NCBI RefSeq assembly: GCF_003013405.1
Contig: NZ_PXZL01000003.1
Location: 1 to 64,000 of the forward strand
Direction of reading: 5' to 3'
DNA length: 64,000 bases
DNA from: Brevibacillus formosus
GTDB lineage: Bacteria > Bacillota > Bacilli > Brevibacillales > Brevibacillaceae
The position numbers were made by a program, and so were the translations under genes. The notes under the pieces were generated by a model. That model did not search any database. It was not told the DNA's origin and was given only the letters and a program-made list of their open reading frames with translations. Positions within the stretch are counted from its first letter, which is position 1, and each line of letters opens with the position of its first letter. Below, in pieces: positions 32,231 to 44,200 of this stretch.

Positions 32231-35200
32231 TGGACTCTCCAGCATTCCGCTCGTACCTGTTTCACGTGATCGACATTTGCCGCTTTCGTTTGCACAGCAG
32301 CGCTTATGGTTCTTTGACCGCTTGATGCCAAACAGTTCGCTCTACAACATCCCAACTGCCGTTCGCTTGCAAGGGGAGCTAAACATCGAAGCGCTCGAGC
32401 AGAGTTTGCAAACGATTATCTGCCGTCATGAGAGCTTGCGTACAACGTTCTCCGACATCAACGGGGAAGCCGTTCAGGTGATTCATCCAGAGATTGATTG
32501 GAAACTCAGCAAAATGGATATTCGGTCTCTGCCAGATGATAGACGTGATGACGAAGGACAACGCTTGACCAAAGAAGATGCGAACAAGCCGTTTGACCTT
32601 GTCACAGGACCGCTCATGCGTGCGACGATTATTCAAACAGGAGAGCAGGATTTCATCTTCCTGCTAAACGTGCACCATATCATCGCCGATGGCTGGTCAG
32701 CGGGCGTTTTACTCAGCGAATTATTTACCTGCTATCAGGCATTTAGCAAATCAGAAGTACCGCAACTTACCAACCTGCCTATACAATATGCCGATTATGC
32801 AGCATGGCAGCGCGAATGGCTTACAGGAGATGTATTGGAAAAACAACTTTCATACTGGCGGGCAAAGCTGGGTGGAGCAGAACCGCTTCTCGCCTTGCCG
32901 ACAGATCGTCCCCGTCCTGCTGTTCAGTCCTATGAAGGAAACAGCATCACCCTGATGTATGACAAAGAATTGATGACGAATCTGCTTTCCTTGAGCAAGC
33001 GCGAAGGTACGACGTTGTTTATGACGTTGCTCGCCGCATTCCAAGTATTTCTGTATCGATATACAGGCCAAGACGACATCCTCGTCGGTACTCCTGTAGC
33101 AGGACGCAGTCACCAAGAGACAGAAGCACTCATTGGATTTTTCATCAACACATTGGCGATGCGAACAGATTTGTCAGGTGATCCGAGCTTCAGGGAGGTA
33201 CTTAGCCGTGTACGGGAAACAGCCTTGGGAGCTTATTCCCATCAAGATCTACCCTTTGAAAAGCTAGTAGACGAGCTGCAATTAGAACGCAGTCTCAGTT
33301 ACTCGCCATTGTTCCAAGTGATGTTCGTTCTGCAAAATATTCCGGTTCAGGTAGAAGCACTTGAAGGGATTCGCATTTTGCCGCCAAAAGGTAGTCAACA
33401 GGTAGAGACAACCAAGTTTGATCTCACCTTGACGATGGCAGAGACGGCAGACGGTCTGTCCGCTACATTCGAGTACAACACCTCTCTCTTTAACCAAGAT
33501 ACAGTAGAACGAATGATCGAACACTTTACTCAGCTGCTAAAAGCCGTTGCTGCCAACGCAAATCAAGCCATTACCGCTCTCCAACTGATGGGAGAAGAGG
33601 AGCAGCAGCAGGTCGTATCTGAATGGAACAACACCGTAGTTGCCTATTCCAAGGATCATTGCGTACATGAACTGGTCGATCAGGTCGCTCGTGAAATGCC
33701 CAACCAGCCGGCTGTTCTCACAGGCAACGAATCCATTACCTATGCGGAATTGAATGCCAAAGCGAATCAACTGGCGCATTATCTGCAGAAACAGGGAATC
33801 GGCCAGGAAAATTTGGTAGGAATCTGCGTCGAGCGCTCTATCGAGATGCTAATCGGTCAACTGGCTATCATGAAAGCCGGCGGTGCCTATGTACCAATGG
33901 ACCCAGCGTATCCCAAGGATCGTCTCGCCTTCATGATGCAGGATGCAGGTATGTCGATTGTACTTACACAAGCCAGACTCGCAGAAAAACTCCCTGCTGG
34001 CACGAGCCAATTGATTTGCCTGGACTCAGACTGGGAGTCGATCTCTCAAGAAAGTACGACGACTCCAATAAACTTGACTACGACGAACCAGCTTGCTTAC
34101 GTCATCTACACATCTGGTTCGACAGGTACGCCAAAAGGGGTTGAGATCGAGCACGCGGCTCTACTTAATTTAATTTCTTGGCATCAACGCGTATATCATG
34201 TCACGTCCGAAGATCGCGCATCACAGATCTCCGGGACGGCATTTGACGCATCTGTATGGGAAATTTGGCCTTATTTAACAAAAGGAGCCACGCTTTATTT
34301 GCCAGAAGAGGAAATTCGACTCGTACCGGAAAAACTTCGTGATTGGCTCATCCATTCTGAGATCAATATCAGCTTTTTGCCGACGCCTTTGACAGAGAGC
34401 ATGCTGGCTCTGGACTGGCCAAGCCATACCAAGCTTCGTTACATGCTGACAGGAGGAGACAAGCTCCATCACTATCCAAGTGCGAATCTGCCGTTTACCT
34501 TGGTGAACCAATACGGTCCAACCGAAAACGCAGTCGTTGCAACAGCTGGGATCGTTCCGATAGGGACGGGACAAAGCTTTGCACCAACCATTGGACGTCC
34601 GATTGACAACGTGCAAGTCTATGTTCTCGATACGCATATGCAGCCTGTTCCCGTAGGAGTCACAGGTGAGCTATACATTGGTGGAAGTTCCTTGGCGCGT
34701 GGCTACCTGAACCGTCCCGAACTGACACAAGAGCGTTTTGTCCCTCATCCTTTTAGCGAAATAGAAGGAGCGCGTCTCTACCGTACAGGGGACTTGGTGC
34801 GCTACCTGGCGGACAGCAATATTGAGTTCATCGGTCGCGCAGATGATCAGACCAGTATTCGCGGATTCCGCGTCGAACTGGGGGAAGTAGAAACAGCCAT
34901 TCTCGCTCACCCTGCGGTAAAAGAAGCGGTGGTCACTGTCTGCACGGATCATCAAGGAACGAAGCGTCTTGCTTCCTACTTGGTTTTAGAAGAGGACACG
35001 GAGCTTGCCACAAGTGACATCCGCAAAGCGCTAAAGGAAGTGCTGCCTGATTACATGGTTCCTGCGTTTTTCATCCCGTTAGCATATCTGCCGCTCACAC
35101 CTAACGGAAAGGTAGATCGTAAAAATTTGCCTGCACCTGATTTCAATCGTCCTGAGTTGGAGGGGAAATTTGTCTCACCAACAACGGAGAAAGAGCAACA

Positions 35201-38200
35201 CCTTGCCGCGATATGGAAAGAGGTTCTCGGTATTGACCAAATTGGCATACACGATAATTTCTTCGAGCTGGGCGGAGATTCGATTCTCAGTATCCAGATT
35301 GTGTCACGCGCCAATCAATCAGGTCTAAGGCTCACACCGAAGCAATTATTCGAGTACCAAACCATCGCTGAATTAGCAGAGGTTGTAGAGGAAAAAGAAG
35401 CGATCCTTGCTGAACAGGGGCCTATTATCGGCGAATTGCCACTCTTGCCGATTCAGAAGTGGTTCTTCCAGCTACCGTTGAAGAACAGACATCACTGGAA
35501 TCAATCCGTGCTGCTCTCCATCCAGGCAGGCATTGATCAGGAAGCACTGAAACAAGCGGTAGGGCATTTACTCTATCAGCACGATGCTTTACGCATGCGC
35601 TATACACAGACAGAGCTCGGCTGGAAGCAAGAGATGGATGCGCCAAGTGATACGATTCCATTCCGGATTGAAGTTTTGTCACACCTTACACCAGATGAAC
35701 AATTCAAGGCCATCGAAAAGATTGCAGATGAGACGCAGGCAAGTCTGAATTTGTTTGAAGGGCATGTAGTTCAGTTCATTTATTTTGATTTGGGTCAAAA
35801 TCAACCGAATCGTCTGTTGATCGTCGCCCATCACTTAGTCATAGACGGGGTATCATGGCGCATCATTCTCGAGGACTTGCAAAACGCCTACCAACAAATT
35901 GCCGCAGGGCAAGAGGTGAAGCTACCAGCGAAAACGACATCCTACAAAGAATGGGCGGATGAACTGGAGCGCTATGCGAATTCAGATGCTTTGGAAAACG
36001 AAAAAAGATACTGGTTGACCAAATCCTCTGTCGATTCAGCAAAGCTACCAGTAGACGTAACAGATGCTGGGGAAAATACAGAAGCAACGACAAAGTCCGT
36101 CAGCGCTGCATTGACTAGCGAAGAAACCAAAGCACTACTGCAAAACGTCCCGCAGGCTTACCGCACCCAGATCAATGACGTCCTGCTAACCGCTTTGGCG
36201 AAGTCACTTACTCGATGGACGGGTAATCGATCTGTATTCGTAAACGTAGAAGGGCATGGCCGTGAAGAATTGTCAGAGAGAATCGATTTGTCCCGTACCA
36301 TCGGCTGGTTCACCAGCATGTATCCGGTGCACCTTCAATGGGACGAAACATTCTCCGTAGGAAAAGCACTTTTGACGACCAAAGAAGAACTGCGTGCGAT
36401 CCCGAACAAAGGGCTTGGTTATGGCGTTCTTCGTTACCTCCATGCGGATCAGAATATTGTCGATGAAATTTCCCGGATTCAAGCACAAGTGCTGTTCAAC
36501 TACATGGGCAAGATCGATCAGATTGTCGATGGCGATTCCTTATTTGGCTGGGCACCTGAGTCCAGCGGTTCCAACCTTAGCCCGGTCGCGGGGCGACACC
36601 ACTTGATCGACGTAAATAGTGTGGTCGCAGGGGATCAACTGCATGTGACATGGCGATACAGTGAGAAGATTCATCTAGAGAGCACGATTACAGCAGTCGC
36701 CAAGGACTTTATGGATGCGCTTCGTGAGATTATTGCCCATTGTGCGACAGAGGAAGCTGGCGGTTACTCACCATCCGATTTTCCTCTGGCTCTATTGGAT
36801 CAGAAGAACATTGACAAACACATCGGTTCTGACCGAAATATCGAGGATATCTATACACTTTCTCCGCTTCAACAGGGGATGCTGTTCCACTCCCTATATG
36901 CAAGCGACAGCGGGGATTACGTCGTCCAATTTGCCATGCATTTCAAGAACCTGAATGTGCCGGTATTCGAGCAAGCATGGCAAAAAGTGATGGACCGCCA
37001 TTCCATTCTTAGAACGTACTTCGTCTGGGAAGGTTTGGATCAAGCACACCAAATTGTCCGCAAAGAGGTAAACGTATCCCTCCGTCAGGAAGATTGGCGC
37101 CATTTGCATACGGATGTACAGGATGAGATGTTTACGGCTTTTCTGGAGGAAGACCGCAGACGAAGCTTCGATATTACACATGCACCTTTGTCACGCTGGG
37201 TTGTCTTCCGAACAGGAGAAGAAAGCTATCGCTTCGTGTGGAGCTTCCATCACGTTCTCCTTGATGGTTGGAGTGTTCCTTTGGTACTGAATGAACTGTT
37301 TGCCTATTATGCCTCGATCAGCGAAGGACAAGAAGTTAAGCTTGGACATCCGCAGCCGTTTTCCCAGTACATTGCTTGGTTGAAACGTCAGGATATGCAG
37401 GAGGCCAAGCTCTTCTGGGTAAACCAGCTAAAAGGCTTCCACGAACCAACCAGCTTGGGAATGAGCAAAGCAGTAGTCACCGCGGGACCGAAGCAATACA
37501 AAGAGAAGAGCATCCTCATGGCAGAAGAAACGAGCGAGCACTTGCAAAAATTCGTACGCGAACACCAGTTAACACTCAATACTTTGGTACAAGCGGCTTG
37601 GGGCTGGATTCTGGGAAGCTACAGCGGGGAAGAGGAAGTCATTTTTGGTGCGACAGGTTCAGGTCGTCCGGCAGACCTGTCTCATGTTGAGACGATCATA
37701 GGCTCCTTCATCAACACCTTACCTGTCCGGATATCCTTGCAGACGAACGCGACCGTGCTAGAGTGGCTGAGAGACTTGCAGCACAGGCAGTTAGAGATAC
37801 GCCAATATGAATACACCCCGCTGTTCGACATCCAAGGGTGGAGCGAACTGCCGCGTGGATCTGCCCTGTTTGAATCAATACTTGTATTTGAGAACTATCC
37901 GGCTGTACAAGCAGGAGGGCAAGAAACAGACGAGTCCAATTCAGCTTCGTCCAGTGTTTCTTTGGAAATTCACGACGTAGCAGCTGTCGAACAAACGAAT
38001 TATCCACTTACCTTGGTGGCAGCACCAGGCAAGCAAGTGGCCATCAAACTCAAGTACGAACAAAACCGTTTTGATGACGTGATGATCGATCGGGTCTTGA
38101 ACCAAATTACCCAACTCATGCTCACTATGATCAAGTCTCCGGAGATGCATCTGAGTGACGTCACATTGATAGACGATGTCGAACGCGAGCAGGTTCTCAT

Positions 38201-41200
38201 CGAATGGAATCGTACGGAGAAGGAGTATCCACGCGATCTTTGCATCCATCAGGCATTCGAACAACAAGTCGCGAAAACTCCTGAAAATATTGCACTCGAG
38301 TATAAACAACAAGCCATGACTTATGCGGAGCTGAACCAAAAAGCCAACCAATTAGCGCATGTGCTTCTCGCTCAAGGCGTGCAGCCTGATACGACTGTTG
38401 CGATTTGTGTAGAACGCTCCATGGAAATGATCATTGGCATTCTTGGTGTGTTAAAAGCGGGGGCAGCCTATGTGCCGGTTGATCCAGCTCATCCCGAAGA
38501 AAGAATGATCTTCATTCTGGAAGATTCACAAGCAGCTGTCGTACTGACACAAGCGAGACTTGCAGAGCCGTTCACAAAAACGGAAGCGAACGTCATCTGC
38601 CTGGATGAAGAACTTTTCTACGAGCAGATGTCCGTAGAAAACGCACAAAGCGCTGTAGTATCAACCAATCTCGCCTATGTCATCTACACATCCGGTACCA
38701 CGGGATTGCCGAAAGGGGTAGCTGTTGAGCATCGCAGTGTGATGAATATGGTGCAGGCCTACATGAATTACTTCGAAATAAACGAATCCAGCCGTGTCCT
38801 GCAATTTACGTCATTTGGCTTTGACGTTTCCGTTTCTGAGATTTTACAGGCGCTGCTCTCTGGAGGAACGTTAGTCATCGAAGATCGTGAGTCTCTGTTA
38901 CCAGGCCCAGACCTCGTTCGCACCCTTCGTGAACGTCGCATCACCAAGGTATCGATGGCATCTTCGGTACTCGCGTCACTACCTGTTGAAGAGTACCCGG
39001 ATCTGATCTGCCTTGAGGTCGGAGGAGACGCATGCAGCCGTGAACTGGTTGCCCACTATGCAAAAGGACGAAAATTTTATAACTGCTACGGACCGACGGA
39101 AGCAACAGTTGGTACGGTCATCGCTCGATTAACGGATGCTGACAATGCCCCAACGATTGGTCGTCCATTCCCGAATACCAAGCTGTACGTGTTAGATCGA
39201 AATCTTCAGCCAGTCCCTATCGGTGTTCCGGGAGAGCTGTACATTGGTGGTGAGAGTCTTTCGCGTGGTTATTGGAATCGTCCAGAGCTTACAGCAGAGC
39301 GTTTTATTCCGAATCCATTCGGTCAACCGGGAGAACGACTCTATCGAACAGGCGACCTCGTTCGTTATCTGCCATATGGCAACATAGATTACATCGGTCG
39401 TGTCGACGATCAGGTAAAAATCCGTGGGTTCCGTATCGAGTTAGGGGAAATAGCAGAGGCCTTGAGACAACATGAAGCCATAAAAGAAGCAGTCGTTATT
39501 GCGCGAGAAGCTAGACCCGGTGACAAACGATTGGTAGCCTATCTAACCAATGCTTTGGAGCAGGAGACGTCCATAGACGAAATCAAGCTCTGGCTCAAAG
39601 AGAAACTTCCCGAGTACATGATTCCGTCGCATTTCATGTGGCTTCCGGAAATTCGACTTACAGTCAACGGAAAAATTGACCGCAAAGCATTACCTACGCC
39701 AGATTGGGGCCAGCTAACAGCCGTATATGTCGCTCCGCGTAGCCCCGTGGAAGAAATGGTCGCCAACGTCTTTACTGAAATCCTCTCCTTAGAGAAGGTG
39801 GGCGTACATGACAACTTTTTCGAATTAGGCGGACACTCCCTGCTCGCGACGCAGACCGTTTCTCGCCTCCGGGAAATCTTTGGGGTAGAGTTGCAAATTC
39901 GTACGTTGTTTGAATACCCAACAGTCGAAGGGCTTAGTGAACAGCTGGTTATGCTCACCAAGCAAACATCCATTAAGATGGCTCCACCGATTGTAAAAGT
40001 ATCGCGTAAAGAACCGCTCCCATTGTCATTTACCCAGCAACGTTTGTGGTTCCTGGAGCAGTTCACGCAAGGAAGCTCAGTCAACAATATTCCATCCTTC
40101 CTACGGATTCAGGGAGACCTCAGCATATCCGCTTGGGAAGAAAGCTTGAAAGCCATCATACAGCGTCATGAGAGCTTGCGTACTCGCTTTGAGGTTCGTG
40201 ACGGACGACCAGTTCAAGTGATTCACCCAGAGGACGATTGGGTAATGAACCAAACGGATCTGCGGGCTTTGGATCCTGCGAAACGGGAAGCAGAAGTCAA
40301 ACGCCTTGCTGAAGAGGCCACACTCGAGCCATTTGACCTGACGAAAGGTCCGTTGCTCCGTGCCAATCTGGTTCAGCTCGACGAAAAGGACTTTGTGTTC
40401 CTGTTCGTGATGCACCACATTGCTGCAGACGGTTGGTCGATGGGAATTTTGATGAGCGAATTAATGACCAATTACAAAGCATTTAGTCAAGGAGAGGCAT
40501 CGCCACTTACGGAATTGCCAATCCAATACGCAGATTTTGCCGTCTGGCAGCGTGAATGGTTAAGTGGAGAGGTTCTTGATGGACAGCTTGAGTACTGGAG
40601 AGAAAAACTCAAGGGCAGCGAACCATTACTGCAACTGCCAACGGATCGACCGCGCCCACCAGTACAGACATACGAAGGAGAAAAGCTCTCCGTTCAGTTT
40701 GGAGCCGACCTCTTGGAAGAATTGCGTAATCTGAGCGGAAAAGAAACGACTACACTCTTCATGACATTGGTTGCCGCCTTCCAAACTCTGTTGTACCGCT
40801 ATACGAATCAAGAAGATATTCTCGTCGGAACTCCGATTGCCGGACGTAACAAGCAAGAGACGGAGCAATTGATCGGTTACTTCATCAATACACTCGTTTT
40901 ACGCACAGATATGTCAGGTCAACCAAGCTTCCGCGAATTGCTTGCACGCGTTCGTGAAACAGCTCTGGGGGCATATGCAAACCAAGATGTTCCGTTTGAA
41001 AAATTGTTAGATGAGCTGCAGCTGGAGCGTAGCATGAGCTACTCGCCATTATTCCAGGTGATGTTTATTCTGCAAAATATCCCGATGCAGGTAGATCCTG
41101 TGGATGATATTCAGATAAGCAGCTTTGACGTCGGTGCTGAGGCCGTCACCTCGAAGTTTGATTTGACGGTGACCATGTTGGAGACATCAGACGGTCTCAT

Positions 41201-44200
41201 TGCTACCTTGGAGTACAACAAGGCGTTGTTTGATCACAGTACGATCGTTCGAATGGTTGATCATTTCCACAAGCTTCTGGAAGAAATCATTGCCAACCCG
41301 GATCAGTCAATCACCTTGCTACCGCTCATGCGTGAGGAAGAGGAACAACGACTCATTACTGAATGGAACCGTACAGAAGCGCCATACCCGAAAGAAAAAT
41401 GCGTTTATGAAATGATTGAGGACATGGTTGCGAAAGCACCGGACAACATCGCTCTCATCGTAGGAGATCAAACGACTACCTACAGAGAGTTGAACACTCA
41501 AGCGAACAAGCTGGCTCATTATTTACGCAAGCAAGGAGTAGGACCCGAAGTGCTAGTCGGTGTTTGCGCACAGCGGACAACCGAGATGATGATTGGACTT
41601 TTGGCCATTATGAAAGCCGGCGGAGCCTATGTGCCAATCGACCCAAGCTATCCAGCCGACCGCATCGCCTACATCATCGAACACTCACAGGTTCCAGTCC
41701 TTTTAACGCAAGAAAATCTGCTGCCAACTCTGCCTGAGCACCAGGCCAAAGTGATCTGCCTAGACAGTGATTGGGGAGCAGTTGCCGACGAAAGCGCGGA
41801 GAACCCGACCAAGCTTGGTACTTCCGACAATTTGATCTATGTCATCTACACGTCAGGTTCTACAGGCAATCCAAAGGGTGTAGCACTCGAACATCGCAGT
41901 GTAAGCTACTTCCTATCGTGGGCACACGACACATTCACTCCAGAGGAGATGAGCGGCGTACTGTTCTCTACGTCAATCTGCTTTGACTTGTCTGTCTACG
42001 AAATGTTCGCAACACTGACAATGGGTGGCAAAGTTATCATGGCGGAAAATGCATTACAATTGCCAGCCTTGCCAGCAGCCAATCAGGTGACACTGATCAA
42101 TACCGTACCTTCAGCGGCGATGGAGCTGGTGCGCATGAAAGGTATTCCTGCGTCGGTTCGTGTTATTAACCTTTGCGGTGAGCCACTTTCTAACAAGCTG
42201 GCACAGGAATTGTACACCTTTGAACACGTAGATAAAGTCTTTAATCTCTACGGACCGACAGAGGACACCGTTTACTCTACGCACTCCATCGTGAAAAAAG
42301 GAGCCATCAGCGAACCACTGATCGGACGACCGCAGTTCAATACGCAAGTATTTGTATTAGACAATCATCGCAAACCAGTTCCAGTAGGGGTGCCGGGAGA
42401 ATTGTACCTCAGTGGTTCAGGCTTAGCACGTGGCTATCTCCACCGACCCGATCTGACCATGGAACGCTTTGTGCAAAATCCGTTCCGTGGGCCAGGAGAG
42501 AGGATGTACCGGACTGGAGATCTCGTACGCTACTTGCCAGATGGGAATCTTCAGTTTATGGGACGTGTTGATTACCAGGTCAAAATCCGTGGCTACCGCA
42601 TCGAGTTGGGCGAAATCGAATCTGTTCTGAGACGCCACCCTGAAGTCAAGGAAGTCGTGCTAGTCGCTCGTGAAGACAGAGAAGGGGACAAACGTCTAGT
42701 AGCGTACATCGTGTTTGAAGAGACTCACACAAGTACGTCTAATGACCTGAACCACTTCCTGACTGACAAGCTTCCAGCCTACATGATCCCGCAACACTTT
42801 ATGATCATGGAGAGCTTACCGAAAACGCCAAACGGTAAACTGGATCGCAAAGCGCTACCGAAGCCGGAATACGACCGCTCGGAGTCAGGCGTCGAATACC
42901 AAGCGCCGCAAACGCCAGTCGAGATCATGTTGCATACGCACTGGGCCGCCGTACTGGAAATGGACAAAATCGGAGTGCACGACAACTTCTTCGAGATTGG
43001 CGGTCACTCATTGCTCGCTACCCAGCTTATCTTCAAAATTCGCGAAGAGCTACAGCTTGAGGTACCGCTGCGAATCCTGTTCGAGACCCCGACCATTGCG
43101 GGTATGGCCAAGACCATCGAGGAAATTCTCAAACACGGTCTTTCTGCTGTCTCCCATGACATCGACGCAAAGGATCTCAAGGATGAAGTCGTACTCGATC
43201 CAGCGATTCAGGCTGAACATCCGTACGTGGGTGATCCAAGTCAGTTCCGAGCGGCATTATTGACAGGAGCCACTGGCTTCCTTGGTGCTTTCTTGTTGCG
43301 TGACCTGTTACAGATGACAGACGCTGACATTTACTGCCTCGTTCGAGCTTCTGACGAAGAGGAAGGAATGGCGCGACTACGCCAAACATTAGAGCTATAT
43401 GAGTTATGGAATGAAGAGCATGCGCATCGGATCATCCCTGTAATCGGTGATTTGGCAAAGCCACGACTGAATCTGTCCGAAGATCAGTTCTCCGAGCTGG
43501 CCGAAAAGGTCGATGTGCTCTACCACAACGGTGCTCTCGTTAACTTTGTGTATCCGTACGCAGCCTTGAAGAAAGCAAACGTAAAAGGTACGGAGGAAAT
43601 TCTCCGCCTTGCTGTAGCCAAAAAGACCAAGCCTGTGCATTTCGTCTCCACGATTTTCACGTTTGCGTCCGAAGAAACAGAAGAATCCATGGCCTTCCGC
43701 GAAGAGGACATGCCAGAGAACAGTCGCGTCCTCACTTCCGGTTATACACAGAGCAAGTGGGTAGCCGAGCATCTCGTCAATCTCGCACGCGAACGAGGCA
43801 TTCCAGCGGCGATATACCGTTGCGGACGGATGACTGGGGACAGCGAAACAGGAGCATGCCAGAAGGATGACCTGATGTGGAGAATTGCAGCAGGGATTAT
43901 AGATTTGGGCAAAGCTCCTGACATGAGTGGCGATCTGGACATGATGCCAGTTGATTTTGCAAGTAAGGGAATCGTTCATCTCTCCATGACTGAGCAGAGC
44001 TTGAGCGAAAACTTCCACTTGCTCAACCCGAACGCAACCGATTACGAAGACCTGATTTCAGCGATTGAAAACAGAGGATTTGTATTGGAACGAGTCACCA
44101 TGGATGAGTGGATTGAGGCGGTGCAAGAGGATACGAAAGAAAAAGGCAATGAGGCCAACTCAGCCGCTCCGCTCGGCAACCTGTTCACAGACGGCCACAC

